A DNA stretch of 64,000 bases from Bacteroidota bacterium (GCA_023396255.1 JAEWWU010000006.1:62001-126000), one strand, 5' to 3'. Positions 16,983 through 26,590 are shown, counted from the first letter of the stretch. Program-made: numbers and translations. The notes: a model not told the origin generated them from the sequence alone.

Positions 16983-17870
16983 TTAGGGGATGCTTACTCG
17001 TAAAGCATCCACAAAGCGATTAGAATCCTCTATATCGGTTAACAAAGCTATAATACGACAGTTGGCGGGGTCGGAAACAGTTTCCGGGAGACGAAAAGAC
17101 CCCTTGTACAAAACCCCTGGAGTGTACCTCTTTCCATAATACAAATCTTGTAAAGGGGTAGAACTGAGAGCACCTCGGAAAATATTTTTATGCTCATATT
17201 TTTCAATAACTCCATTCTTGTCTTTTTGCGGAGAGATTAACTTATCCTCCGTAATCCAAAACAGCACTTTCAACTTCCGATTCTTCTCTTCTTCTTTGAA
17301 TTGCGGACGTATGTCTGCAAGATACTTCACCTCCACGGTTCGTTCTTTTCGTTCTACGTTGATATAGGTTTTATATCGGTCGGGTTTGCTCAGTTCCTCG
17401 TTGATTTTCTCATCAGATACATTGACTTTGAGACCCTCGTAAATATTATTGATTCGAAGTGCCGGTATGGCTCCGATCGAGTACCTCTTAAAAGCAAAAA
17501 TATCGGCTTCTTCATTATAGTAGTTGGGAGAAAAAGAGAAGAAACAGTGCATCGCCACAAGAATATAGTTGGGAGCCATCAACTCTTCTGCCTGTCTCAC
17601 TTTTTTTGCCATTTGGGGACAGGCATAACATTTTTCGCCTGTAAAATTGATCACAACGACACTTGCTTTGTCATTGTCTTGTAGGAAACTCTTCCGCGCC
17701 TGCTCCTTCTCATCTTTTGGCAAAGAAGGTTGCTCTTGATGAGTTTCTCCTGACTTTTTGGGGTCCTGCTTCGGCTGACGACTCCCTCCACAAGCTACTA
17801 ACAGGAAAACAACGCCCAAGGATAACAAAAACAGAACAACGGTGCGCAACAATAAACTCTGCTGTTTCAT
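16983..17870 (-). CDS. Omp28-like lipoprotein with thioredoxin-type CxxC
   Basis: This 295-residue lipoprotein has lipobox Cys27 (LLVACGG), then a disordered Lys/Gln/Pro-rich linker (30-65). The core begins with VVVINFTGEKCYACP (71-85), matching the Omp28 signature, with Cys81/Cys84 as the CxxC pair. The next part (KRYSIGAIPALRIN) resembles a thioredoxin cis-Pro loop. It differs from the copy at 4361 in its linker and C-terminal domain. A hairpin lies between it and the upstream lipoprotein gene, and I see no consensus promoter before it, so it may be the distal, partly attenuated gene of the receptor operon upstream. Confidence 0.75.
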   Translation of the reverse strand: MKQQSLLLRTVVLFLLSLGVVFLLVACGGSRQPKQDPKKSGETHQEQPSLPKDEKEQARKSFLQDNDKASVVVINFTGEKCYACPQMAKKVRQAEELMAPNYILVAMHCFFSFSPNYYNEEADIFAFKRYSIGAIPALRINNIYEGLKVNVSDEKINEELSKPDRYKTYINVERKERTVEVKYLADIRPQFKEEEKNRKLKVLFWITEDKLISPQKDKNGVIEKYEHKNIFRGALSSTPLQDLYYGKRYTPGVLYKGSFRLPETVSDPANCRIIALLTDIEDSNRFVDALRVSIP

Positions 17871-17946
17871 AAGAGATAGATTTTATCGAAAAGAGACTGA
17901 GAGAATCATTCGTGAATCAAGTCTGGACAAGCAAGAGAAAGACAAA

Positions 17947-17979
17947 GGTGCGTCAGAGTCTTTATTGGTCTGACACACC
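17947..17979 (-). terminator. Hairpin between two lipoprotein genes
   Basis: GGTGCGTCAGA (17947-17957) pairs with TCTGACACACC (17969-17979) with one mismatch; the minus strand continues TTTGTCTTTC. It probably ends or attenuates transcription from the gene at 17995-18603. Confidence 0.6.
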
Positions 17980-17994
17980 CTGCTTTCTGTGCTA

Positions 17995-18603
17995 TTACTT
18001 CTTTATCGAAAGAACCACGTTTTCTGTATCATCTTCATTGCGATCCAAGGTGATGTTCCTTTTCTCTTGGTTTAGGGTTCCTTCGAGAGAATAAGTTTCT
18101 TCGCCTTCTTCGTCAGTGTATTTAATAGTCACTTTAGTGCCTTTTGCAACAAAAGAGCCTTCATAAAATTCTTCAGTAATTTTTCTTCCATTTTTTAGCT
18201 GGATGTAAGTTACCTTAATTTTTCCCCCTTCCATAAATACATACTCACGATAGGTAACGTATTCATCTTTTCCACTTTTCACAGGTCCGCTTTGGTAGAT
18301 GAACGTCAAACCGGACAGCTTGAAAACTCCACCATCAGGATTCCCCTCTTTAGGTTTATCATTAGGCTTGTCGTTGGGATTACCCGGCTTATCGCCCGGT
18401 TTATCACCTTGATTATTGCCCGGTTTGTCATTGGGGTTACCCGGCTTGTCGCCCGGTTTATCGCCTTGATTATTGCCCGGCTTGTCATTGGGATTAACAA
18501 CCACCTGATTGTTTTCGTTTGACTTCGGTTTGTTTCTATTACAACCGGGGAGGGCAGATAGTAGAATGGTAGCACTCAAGAGTGCGAAAATTACTTTTTT
18601 CAT
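17995..18603 (-). CDS. Lipoprotein of unknown function with Gly/Pro/Asp repeat linker
   Basis: This 202-residue protein has a good lipobox (LPGC, Cys21). Residues 39-90 form a low-complexity linker built from a 19-residue unit (NDKPGNNQGDKPGDKPGNP) present twice in full and once in part. The C-terminal domain (about 95-202) is a small beta-rich fold (LSGLTFIYQSG...VVLSIKK), like lipocalin-type domains of Bacteroidales lipoproteins. The linker should hold the domain away from the outer membrane. It follows two larger lipoproteins and a TonB-dependent receptor and is probably part of that operon. Function is unknown. Confidence 0.7.
   Translation of the reverse strand: MKKVIFALLSATILLSALPGCNRNKPKSNENNQVVVNPNDKPGNNQGDKPGDKPGNPNDKPGNNQGDKPGDKPGNPNDKPNDKPKEGNPDGGVFKLSGLTFIYQSGPVKSGKDEYVTYREYVFMEGGKIKVTYIQLKNGRKITEEFYEGSFVAKGTKVTIKYTDEEGEETYSLEGTLNQEKRNITLDRNEDDTENVVLSIKK
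18352..18489. repeat. 57-bp tandem repeat inside lipoprotein gene
   Basis: Two full copies (18433-18489 and 18376-18432) plus a partial one encode the 19-residue linker unit. The copies are nearly identical at DNA level, so recent expansion and copy-number variation between strains are likely. Confidence 0.8.
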
Positions 18604-18645
18604 AACTAATTAAAATTTATAAGTTGCTATTATTTGTTTTGGGTA

Positions 18646-19797
18646 TTACATAAAGTAGGTACTATTGTCGCTACCTGTGTCTGCTTTGTCATACTCTTCT
18701 TGTATTTCTTCTGCTGTTTTTCCATACACACGGGCTTGATCGGCATAGAAACGTTTCTCATTGAGCATTCGGTCGCGGAAAGTGGCTACAATCTGAATGG
18801 GCAGATTGATTCGTGTTAATTCTATCCAATCGGCTTGTGGGCTATCGTAGTGATAAGGCAAGTCGTGCTCTATTTCAAACTCTCCATCGAAGTCAGCCTC
18901 TCTCTTGCCTATGTACTTATTACCCGGAATGTAGAACAGTTGTATTGCCACGTGATACATTGGCAACTCGCCGTCCAACGTGGGATCATCTTGTTTGGAT
19001 TGAGGGTATGCTCTGAAAGCAAAATGCCCCTTAAATCCGACATAATCTTTCATAGCCTTGCGATCAAGAGAATAGTTACGACGCAAAAGAGAAACAACCC
19101 CTCCCCCTGTACCCAAGGGAGAGCGATACTGACGATCTTCCGGATTGGTATCTCGATAGTTGTATTCAAAGAAGTGTTTGGTTTTACTCCTCCACTTGGC
19201 TTCGTCCCATTGTTCCGATCCCTTGAGAGGTTGATTGGTTCGTACATTGGTGGGAGGGATTACCTCTCCGTTCAGCCCCTTGTTGGTTACCGTAAAGAGC
19301 ATATAGTGGTGAGGTAGGGCCTCTTTGCCAATTGCCTGCGGATTCATTCGTTTGCCGTTTTTGTCCTTGAAAACCATCTCCAAAGCGTAAAGGGCCCCAT
19401 CATCCATTGCTTGAAGGTACTTGCGTCCATTCATCCCCTCTCCCGGGAGAAGGGTAATTTTCCCATTTTGGCGTTGCAAAACCAACCGTTGCAGTTTGCG
19501 AAACGACAACTCAGCCGGAACGGTATTGCCGTGCAACTCTCCGTAACCGTGGGGGTGACCTTCTCTAAAGAGTATTTCGCAAGTAGCCCAATCAAATTCG
19601 GCCTGCTTGGTAGTAGTATTTGGATTATCGTTTCCGCTTCCCTTGTTATCGTCACTTCCCTTTCCCGAATTATTTCCGTTCGGATTGACAACTTCATTTC
19701 CTTTCTTGGGTTCATTTGACTTGCGACAGCTCGCTGCTCCAAGGAACAACAGCCCCACGAGGCAGAGTATGCCCGACCAATGTTTTAGATTTCTCAT
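18646..19797 (-). CDS. Lipoprotein of unknown function, paralogue of the gene at 19833
   Basis: This 383-residue protein has lipobox Cys24 (GAASC) and a Gly/Asn/Ser-rich linker (about 30-62). The folded part shares blocks with the 19833 gene: YALEMVFKDKNGKRMN, LPHHYMLFTVTN, FFEYNYRDTNPED, GFKGHFAF and HVAIQLFYIPGNKYIGK. The His pair after the conserved Pro and the Asp/Glu-rich FEYNYRDTNPED block could bind a metal or another polar ligand (inference). I do not recognise the family. The two genes lie directly downstream of a TonB-dependent receptor, a typical place for ligand-capturing surface lipoproteins. Confidence 0.72.
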   Translation of the reverse strand: MRNLKHWSGILCLVGLLFLGAASCRKSNEPKKGNEVVNPNGNNSGKGSDDNKGSGNDNPNTTTKQAEFDWATCEILFREGHPHGYGELHGNTVPAELSFRKLQRLVLQRQNGKITLLPGEGMNGRKYLQAMDDGALYALEMVFKDKNGKRMNPQAIGKEALPHHYMLFTVTNKGLNGEVIPPTNVRTNQPLKGSEQWDEAKWRSKTKHFFEYNYRDTNPEDRQYRSPLGTGGGVVSLLRRNYSLDRKAMKDYVGFKGHFAFRAYPQSKQDDPTLDGELPMYHVAIQLFYIPGNKYIGKREADFDGEFEIEHDLPYHYDSPQADWIELTRINLPIQIVATFRDRMLNEKRFYADQARVYGKTAEEIQEEYDKADTGSDNSTYFM

Positions 19798-19832
19798 TGA
19801 TTTACTATTTGTTTAGGTGTTGATGTATTGAT

Positions 19833-20909
19833 TTATAATCGAAAATCCGGCTCCGTTTGAACGGGATTGCTTAGCATTTGCTGTATTGCAGAAGCATCTA
19901 TTTTCAGCTCTTTGGCTGCCTGTTGGGCACAAATGGCCACCCCGGCATCGGCATCGGCTATAACTCGGAAAGGGAGCTTTACAGTTACGTCTGTTACACT
20001 CCAAGCAGGATGCCTCTCATCAAACTCCAATAGGTTTCCGTTGGAGGGGTCTTTGCCGATATATTTATCTCCGGGAATAACGTGTACCAAATCTATTTGC
20101 ATATGGTAGGCAATATCGCTACGTTTAAAATTGAAATACCCCTTAAGCCCCACTCGATCGTAAGGAACGGACGGATCCAATGATCTCTTTTTTCGAATGA
20201 AATCTACCGTGCGTGTTTTTCCTGTTTGAGGATCTGTGTACGACGAACCAATCATAGCATCAACGGGATCCGTGTCTCTGTAAAAGTATTCAAAGAGAGA
20301 ACGGCTCTTCTTTTGCAACTCCTTGGCATACATCCCTCTTCGTTTACCGTCTTTGCCCGTTGTGTAGTGCAACTCCTCGATATCGTTGCCCGCCAAATCC
20401 GTGGGGTATGCCTCTTTGCCAAAGAAATTTGTTTGAGCAATCACAAAGAAATGCTGATGGATGGGCAACATCTGTGCATCTTTCCTTTCGGGATAAACAC
20501 AGAACTGGTAGTTCATAGATTTGCCGTGACGATCAAAGTAACACATCTCCAAAGTGTAGTATAGATCTTTTCCCTTAAGTACCGTAAAGTGTTTGGTGGG
20601 GCTGGTTATCTCCACACTACCCGTACCACCTCCACTACGTCCCAAGGTGATTACCTGTTTTACGGGAAGAATGGAATTGTACTTCCCTTCATCATAAGCC
20701 AGAAGATATTTGCCATCATCGCTCTTTTTCGCCATTCTGAGAATAATCTCAATCTTATTCCACTCGTCGTGCCCTTTGATAACATCCTCCACAATCGGCT
20801 TGGGAGCCTCGAGGATTCCCTTTCCGGTCTCTTTGCAGGAAAAGAGCAAACAGAGTAAAGACAGAGCAACTGTCCATTGTGCTGATAAGAAAAATCTTTT
20901 GAGTGTCAT
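19833..20909 (-). CDS. Lipoprotein of unknown function, paralogue of the gene at 18646
   Basis: This 358-residue protein has lipobox Cys25 (LLFSC) and no long linker. Conserved blocks shared with its paralogue are YTLEMCYFDRHGKSMN, LPIHQHFFVIAQTN, LFEYFYRDTDPVD, GLKGYFNF and HMQIDLVHVIPGDKYIGK. It begins 5 bp after the receptor gene, so the two are almost certainly co-transcribed. It contains an HxH motif where the paralogue has HH. By analogy with receptor/lipoprotein pairs such as HmuR/HmuY it may capture the receptor's ligand at the cell surface; the ligand itself is not evident. Confidence 0.72.
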   Translation of the reverse strand: MTLKRFFLSAQWTVALSLLCLLFSCKETGKGILEAPKPIVEDVIKGHDEWNKIEIILRMAKKSDDGKYLLAYDEGKYNSILPVKQVITLGRSGGGTGSVEITSPTKHFTVLKGKDLYYTLEMCYFDRHGKSMNYQFCVYPERKDAQMLPIHQHFFVIAQTNFFGKEAYPTDLAGNDIEELHYTTGKDGKRRGMYAKELQKKSRSLFEYFYRDTDPVDAMIGSSYTDPQTGKTRTVDFIRKKRSLDPSVPYDRVGLKGYFNFKRSDIAYHMQIDLVHVIPGDKYIGKDPSNGNLLEFDERHPAWSVTDVTVKLPFRVIADADAGVAICAQQAAKELKIDASAIQQMLSNPVQTEPDFRL

Positions 20910-20914
20910 TGTAA

Positions 20915-23254
20915 TTAAAAATTTATTATAAATCTGCAGGTTATATTACGTCCGGGAGCGTGGGCATAATATCGAAAACGATCTGTGTACTCCTTGTATT
21001 CCTTATTCAAAAGGTTTTCTCCGGAAACAATGGCTCGCAAAGCAATTCCCCCGGCAAGGCGATACGCAACCTCCGCTTGAGCATTGATCAGCCCATAAGC
21101 CGGTGGTGTAGACGGAACAAGATCTTTTTCCGGGTCGAAACGAGTTTGTTTGGTTACATACATCCCCTCGGAAGAGAGGCCCAATTGCCATTGATCTCTA
21201 CCGCCCCATTGGTATTGATATTCAATTCCCAAGGTATATCTGTCGGATGGGATGTAGGGCAACCAAGTGTTGCGAGTGGTGTTTTTGGCTCTAATCCATT
21301 CTCCCTTGCCATAAATATCCAAGCCATTGAGAGGAATGGTACGCAATGAAAGATCTCCTCCCCAAAAGTTACAATTGTCTTGGTTGAAAGCAAAGATGGG
21401 ATAAGCTCCGTTCCAATGGACGTGGATACCGTTGTATCCTAAACTTTTGTCGGGACTGTCGTAGATATAGTTATGCACCGACTGGTAAAAAACTCCAGGT
21501 TCAACAAGAAAAAACTCATTGTGCCACTTGGCTCCGATCACGGCTTTATACCCTCTCTCGCTTTTGAGCTTGTCGTTACCCACACTCCACGATCCTCCGT
21601 GGTGCAATCCGTTACTATATAGTTCGTTTACATCGGGGGCACGCCAAGCCAATCCCACATTGGCACGAAGGCTCAGGTTATCATTAACTGCATAGAAAGC
21701 CGCCAAGCTACCGGTTAGATTGCTATAAATGCGCCTTCCTCCATACAATTCACGCCGCCAATTGTAACCGGCGGCACTGGTTACCCGCCAATCATAACGG
21801 AGTCCCCCCTCCAAAGTAAGGGCATCGAGGGTCATCTTTTGGATGGCATAGCCTCCAATACTCAACGTAGTGTAATTGGGGATAAAAGGAGTGGCAGAAG
21901 TTCCCGGTTGATTCTTATTCGTCTGAAAAAGTCCGGAACTACCTATTTGGGTTTCCCAACCTCTTCGGTCCCAAAGGTGTTTGTAAAGAAGGTCGCTATT
22001 GAAACTTTGCAGGATGAGATTCATAACGGGAATCTTGTCGAAGTTCTCATCTCTACGATTCTCATACTCCTCTCTGTGATTACATTGGTACGCAACCTTA
22101 AAATCGATTTTATTTTTCTCGCCAATATCCCAAAGAAACTCCCCTTTGAGCAAATGGTGCTTTGCCTGCTGACAAGGGTTTTTGATTTTGTAAGAGTAGG
22201 GCTGTATGGTGACTTCATAGGGGCGACCATACTCAAATCGGGCCAAGAGATCTTCGAGTCCACCCAAATGAGATCCGAAAAAGATTCCGCTCTTATTGGC
22301 AAAATAGCTGTAGTAGACGGTGGCTTGCAGTTGGTCTTTTTTGAATCCGGTATAAGCCGACCAACTCTGTTCCCGAGTTCCTGTATTATTGAGCAAATAG
22401 TGCGCCGTACTATAATCTCCACTCCCCTTGGTTTGGACGTGTAATCGGGTTGCCCACACCCCTTTTCCCAGTTCAACGGAGGCAGCCACATCTCGCCTGC
22501 GACCGTTGGTGGCATAACCGGTATTGAGTGTCCCGGAAGTATGCCAATTTTTTTTATTGAAAGGGAGAGCACTGGGATTGAACAACACTACCCCTCCCAA
22601 AGCCCCGGAACCATAACGAATGGCTTCGGCTCCTTTGATTACTTCCACAATGGCAGCTCCCGTATGGTCGATTTCTGGAGCGTGATCGGCACCCCACCCT
22701 TGGCTTTCCAACTTGACACCGTTGTTGATAAGCAAGATGCGGTTGCTGTGCATTCCCTGTATTACCGGTTTGGATATGGTTGCCCCCGTACTGATGCTGC
22801 TTACCCCGGGAATTTCTTCGAGAAGTTTTGCAAGTGGGTTTCCGCTCTTAGCCAGCAACTGATCCATCTCAATACTGCTCGACTGCTGCACCAAAGAGGT
22901 GTAGGAACGCTGCTTCACCACCTCTACTGCGTTGAGACTTATATCTCCTTCTGCCAAGTAGATAAGGTTGTTGGAAGAAGAGGACAACGGATAATCTTCC
23001 TGTTCAAAATCGGCATATCCAATGGCGGTGACTTTGATGCTGATATTTTTCTTTCTTGTTTTTATACGGCTTTCTCCTTGAGTGTTTGTTACGTACCGCC
23101 CACCATCTGCCATTGTGATAGTAGCTCCCGGTATGGGTAACCTATCTTCTTGACCAATGACTTGAATTGTATAGATCTTGATGTCTTGAGCAACGCCACT
23201 CATACGACCCAAGAAGAATAGAAGTAGACAAAGAGAAAAATGTAGATATTTCAT
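20915..23254 (-). CDS. TonB-dependent outer-membrane receptor, ZnuD-like plug
   Basis: This receptor of 779 residues has a signal peptide (1-22), a carboxypeptidase-regulatory-like beta domain (about 27-105, PGATITMADG...ITVKVTAIGY type), a plug (about 120-235) and a 22-strand barrel ending in ITCRFIINF. The plug contains QGWGADHAPEID and YGSGALGGVV; the DHA plus GSGAxGGVV pattern is shared with zinc receptors of the ZnuD group, so a metal or metal-chelate ligand is a reasonable guess. Downstream genes are lipoproteins. It is separated from the upstream protease gene by only 67 bp holding a perfect inverted repeat, which could be a terminator or an operator. Confidence 0.88.
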   Translation of the reverse strand: MKYLHFSLCLLLFFLGRMSGVAQDIKIYTIQVIGQEDRLPIPGATITMADGGRYVTNTQGESRIKTRKKNISIKVTAIGYADFEQEDYPLSSSSNNLIYLAEGDISLNAVEVVKQRSYTSLVQQSSSIEMDQLLAKSGNPLAKLLEEIPGVSSISTGATISKPVIQGMHSNRILLINNGVKLESQGWGADHAPEIDHTGAAIVEVIKGAEAIRYGSGALGGVVLFNPSALPFNKKNWHTSGTLNTGYATNGRRRDVAASVELGKGVWATRLHVQTKGSGDYSTAHYLLNNTGTREQSWSAYTGFKKDQLQATVYYSYFANKSGIFFGSHLGGLEDLLARFEYGRPYEVTIQPYSYKIKNPCQQAKHHLLKGEFLWDIGEKNKIDFKVAYQCNHREEYENRRDENFDKIPVMNLILQSFNSDLLYKHLWDRRGWETQIGSSGLFQTNKNQPGTSATPFIPNYTTLSIGGYAIQKMTLDALTLEGGLRYDWRVTSAAGYNWRRELYGGRRIYSNLTGSLAAFYAVNDNLSLRANVGLAWRAPDVNELYSNGLHHGGSWSVGNDKLKSERGYKAVIGAKWHNEFFLVEPGVFYQSVHNYIYDSPDKSLGYNGIHVHWNGAYPIFAFNQDNCNFWGGDLSLRTIPLNGLDIYGKGEWIRAKNTTRNTWLPYIPSDRYTLGIEYQYQWGGRDQWQLGLSSEGMYVTKQTRFDPEKDLVPSTPPAYGLINAQAEVAYRLAGGIALRAIVSGENLLNKEYKEYTDRFRYYAHAPGRNITCRFIINF

Positions 23255-23275
23255 TTCTTTTTCGTGTAAACAAGA

Positions 23276-23313
23276 GATCGGAGGAATCTTTTATCGGACA
23301 GACTCCTCCGATC
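23276..23313 (-). terminator. Perfect inverted repeat between protease and receptor genes
   Basis: GATCGGAGGA (23276-23285) pairs perfectly with TCCTCCGATC (23304-23313) across an 18-base loop. It lies just after the protease stop codon and 21 bp before the receptor start. The minus strand continues TCTTGTTT, a modest T-run, so termination or attenuation is likely, but an operator role cannot be excluded. Confidence 0.6.
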
Positions 23314-23321
23314 GGTCCAAT

Positions 23322-26300
23322 TTATTCCACTACCAATTTTACACTCTGCTGCTTGTCTGTTTGCACGATGTAAACACCCGGGGTATAATGATTCAGAGGT
23401 ATGCAAAGAGTTCCGTCCAAATTCCCCGTGTACTTACCCATTAAGATTCCGTCCATAGAATATATGGCAACAGTATTTCCTGCAGCTAAGCCCGAAAGAG
23501 TTGTTTCGTAGTGTGCCGGATTGGGGTAGAGGGTCAATTTATCCTCTTGTGCCACCTTATTCACCGAACTCTTCTTTTGGAACGAGACTTTAATGTCAAG
23601 ATCCTGGTCTTGCACCCATATTTCAGAGTCGGGTATAGCCTTTCCATTGACTACGATGGATGCCAATTCGTGTTCGCTATCGTTGGGATACCCGTCCACC
23701 CAAATAACGGAGTTGGTGTACACCTCTTTCGTGTCTTGCGGATAACCATAGAGAACAGCTTTGCCGGCTCCCTCTGTTGTGATTTTAATTTTCACACGCC
23801 GACGTTCTCGAGGTTGCTCAACTTGTTGTATCCCTTTATAAAGAGGGCGAATGGTATAAGTTGCCTCTCCCGAAGAGTTGGGCAATGTATAGGTATAGGA
23901 AGTTTGCCCTTTGGAACTATTCACCGTAGCAATAGAGGTTCCATTGCACTCTATACTGTATTGGGTGGGACGAGGCAGTAGAGGCAGGGCCGAAGAAAAA
24001 GAGGTTACATTTTGTCCTAACGGCTTGGTCAAGGGTGTAGCACTGTTAGATACGACAAGACGGAACGCCATATTTCCTTGCCAGTATTCAGGCAGCATAT
24101 GATGCACTTCACTCATAAAATGAACCCGATACCACTCTTCCCGACTATTAACCATAATCATTACCAACGGCCCCACAAAAAGGTGTCGAGTGCTTACCTC
24201 AGGTAATTTTTGGTAGGACATTGAAGCCGGGTTGGCTGTATTTCCTGTTTCAAAACCAACGCGAAGCATATACTCACTTGATACCTTGAGCGGTTCTTGC
24301 AAAGGAATAGTAATCCACTGTCCCTTTTGCCAATCGGCAGGAACCGTCACTTCTACCCGTCGGGTAAAGTCTTTGAGACGCTTAGAAGAATCTTCTCCAT
24401 ACGATACAAACCGATGAATGGGGCCTAATCCGTGATCCAAATTGATGTAAAACTTTTCTCCGGCCTTGCGAGGCAAAACACAGATTTGCGTTATGTAGGC
24501 CGGGCTATATTCCTCTTTATCTTTGGCGTAATAAAGAGTTCCTACGGGCCATTTTTCAGCGTATTTGATCAAACTTTGTCTGGCAATCTGCACCTCGTGC
24601 TTCTTAATCTCTGCCATAGGGATAGGAGCAAAAGAAGCGTCTTTTCCGTCACGAGGAACTCGAGTCCACTCTTGATAAAGCACCGGCTCTGTCCACGAAA
24701 TCTCTTGCTTGCCATCCTTCTGAGTTACTTTCCCAGGTACAGTCTGAGGCAAATTTCCCAAATAAACTCCTATGGGTTCGCTCCATACAGTATAGTCCAT
24801 TCTCTTCTCTGAAATCAAAACTGTACGAACGGAGTAAGTCGCCTTGCCCGAGGTTATCTGTTCGGGTGTTAACTTGTCGGTATAAGCATAGTCGGTTTGC
24901 CCCGAAACGTGTTTGATGCGTTCAACAACCACCTCTCCTCGACGCAAGTCGTAATAAAGTGATGCCTCTTGCTCGGAAGTGAGGTTAAGAGGAGCCTTCC
25001 ACGTAACTTGCACCAAATGAGGATCGTTCTTCGCCTGCAAGGCTTCTACCCGTGTCACGGGATAGAGGTACTGCGCATTGGGACGGAATTTCCCCTGAAG
25101 GCTTTGGGCAGAGCCATTCCCCTTGGGGTCGAGATAAATATCCATACGCTTATCATTGCCCTTATCGGCAAACCTATTCCAGTGCTGAGACAAACGTCCA
25201 TACCAGCTGAGAGAACCTTGCATGCATTTCCGCTGATCTTCCCCTCCCGTAAGAGTTCCCACGAGCAATTTGCTGCTTTTATCGAAGAATGCGCCTCCCG
25301 ATGAACCTCCTTCTGTCTCACCAGAAGAAAAATCCGTAACGAAATGCGCATTTTCGGCACTGACGAAGTGACCACTCCATTTTCCTATCGTAGGCTTTTT
25401 ATCGAAAACAGAGATTTTCATAGCATCTCCCAAGGGATGGTGCAAGCTGACCCCAGCCGAGGGAACATTTTCACTTCTGTCCCAACCGCTATAATAAACC
25501 CGATAGCTCTCCGGAATCTCTTGATTGAGGCGAAGCAACATACCATCCGAATAGTCGTGCATAGGTAAATAAACAACCTTGCGACACCCTACCATACTTT
25601 TGGCTTCCATACTCCCTATATGACTGCGACTACAACTAGGCTTGATGTAGTGGAAAGTAAAAACCCAACGATTGAGATCCGTTTCTTTAAAATCATAATC
25701 CCCCTCCTTGTATGCCGCGCAGTGCCCTGCCGTAAGGATGTAGGGAGCAAAGTCTTCATTGGTATTATTGACCAGCGTTCCCGAACAGAAACTAATGGCA
25801 TTGCCTATTCGTATGAGAATCTGTACTACACTTCGTTTTTGGGCATCCCATCCGTCCCCTTCCGGACAGTTGGCTCCCACTTGGCAAGTAGTTCGCACTT
25901 CATCTTCTCCTATTTTGTGGCTTATGGAATGAGGACTGAATCGATAATACAAATATCCCACTCCGTCTATCTCTATCTGAGGCAAATCGTTGGCATCTGC
26001 TGCCTCGTATTCGAGGATCAATTCGTCACCCGGAAGAGGTTCGATGGCAAACTCTCCTCCCGAAGGATTAGTCTCTGAGGTATAAGCCCCCAATACCACA
26101 CTTTTATCGGGATTGTACATAAAGAGACGTGCTCCCGGGGTAATAAGGAAACGAGAGAAAAAGAGGTAAATTCCCTTCGCCTCTCTTCCCTTGATACGCA
26201 TAGAGTAAGAAACACTTCCATCCGACAAAAACGTACGTTTACCGTCTCGAGCCAAATTGTACGACACCTCGATAACCTCTCCCGATATGGCGGGTGCATT

Positions 26301-26519
26301 GACCTGCTGCATAGCTTGAGCTCGCAGTTGTGCGGCCGATACTTGGCGGTGTACCTCACGAACCGGCATCTCCGATACAAAGCTGCGCAAACCAGTTCGA
26401 TTGGTGGGTGAAAAACTTTTGGGGGATCCCCCAAAACTCTGCTGAGCTTTTGCCTGGAAGGCAACCACAGACAGAAAAAACAGAACTATTCCCCAAATGG
26501 GTTTACAAGAAAATTTCAT
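23322..26519 (-). CDS. Secreted lysyl-endopeptidase-like serine protease with T9SS sorting domain (PepK-like)
   Basis: This secreted protease of 1065 residues has a signal peptide (1-25), a propeptide (to about 209), a trypsin-fold catalytic domain with His266 (TAGHC), Asp325 (DYSDGML) and Ser407 (GGSSGGA), and beta-sandwich domains. It ends in a type A C-terminal domain (about 985-1065: LTLYPNPAHYETTLSGL...SVKLVVE) for type IX secretion. The mature start TCQVGANCPEGDGW resembles that of lysyl endopeptidases. P. gingivalis PepK has the same plan. It should be surface-anchored or released and help supply peptides to an amino-acid fermenter. A promoter lies at 26559-26590. Confidence 0.9.
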   Translation of the reverse strand: MKFSCKPIWGIVLFFLSVVAFQAKAQQSFGGSPKSFSPTNRTGLRSFVSEMPVREVHRQVSAAQLRAQAMQQVNAPAISGEVIEVSYNLARDGKRTFLSDGSVSYSMRIKGREAKGIYLFFSRFLITPGARLFMYNPDKSVVLGAYTSETNPSGGEFAIEPLPGDELILEYEAADANDLPQIEIDGVGYLYYRFSPHSISHKIGEDEVRTTCQVGANCPEGDGWDAQKRSVVQILIRIGNAISFCSGTLVNNTNEDFAPYILTAGHCAAYKEGDYDFKETDLNRWVFTFHYIKPSCSRSHIGSMEAKSMVGCRKVVYLPMHDYSDGMLLRLNQEIPESYRVYYSGWDRSENVPSAGVSLHHPLGDAMKISVFDKKPTIGKWSGHFVSAENAHFVTDFSSGETEGGSSGGAFFDKSSKLLVGTLTGGEDQRKCMQGSLSWYGRLSQHWNRFADKGNDKRMDIYLDPKGNGSAQSLQGKFRPNAQYLYPVTRVEALQAKNDPHLVQVTWKAPLNLTSEQEASLYYDLRRGEVVVERIKHVSGQTDYAYTDKLTPEQITSGKATYSVRTVLISEKRMDYTVWSEPIGVYLGNLPQTVPGKVTQKDGKQEISWTEPVLYQEWTRVPRDGKDASFAPIPMAEIKKHEVQIARQSLIKYAEKWPVGTLYYAKDKEEYSPAYITQICVLPRKAGEKFYINLDHGLGPIHRFVSYGEDSSKRLKDFTRRVEVTVPADWQKGQWITIPLQEPLKVSSEYMLRVGFETGNTANPASMSYQKLPEVSTRHLFVGPLVMIMVNSREEWYRVHFMSEVHHMLPEYWQGNMAFRLVVSNSATPLTKPLGQNVTSFSSALPLLPRPTQYSIECNGTSIATVNSSKGQTSYTYTLPNSSGEATYTIRPLYKGIQQVEQPRERRRVKIKITTEGAGKAVLYGYPQDTKEVYTNSVIWVDGYPNDSEHELASIVVNGKAIPDSEIWVQDQDLDIKVSFQKKSSVNKVAQEDKLTLYPNPAHYETTLSGLAAGNTVAIYSMDGILMGKYTGNLDGTLCIPLNHYTPGVYIVQTDKQQSVKLVVE

Positions 26520-26558
26520 ATTCGATTAACTCTCCCTATTGTTTATATAAATTCTTTG

Positions 26559-26590
26559 CAAAGGTACCGTGTACTACTTCAATCATACAA
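26559..26590 (-). promoter_or_regulatory. Promoter of the PepK-like gene
   Basis: Minus strand TTG (26588-26590), 21 bases, TACCTTTG (26559-26566), about 40 bp before the ATG. Confidence 0.6.
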
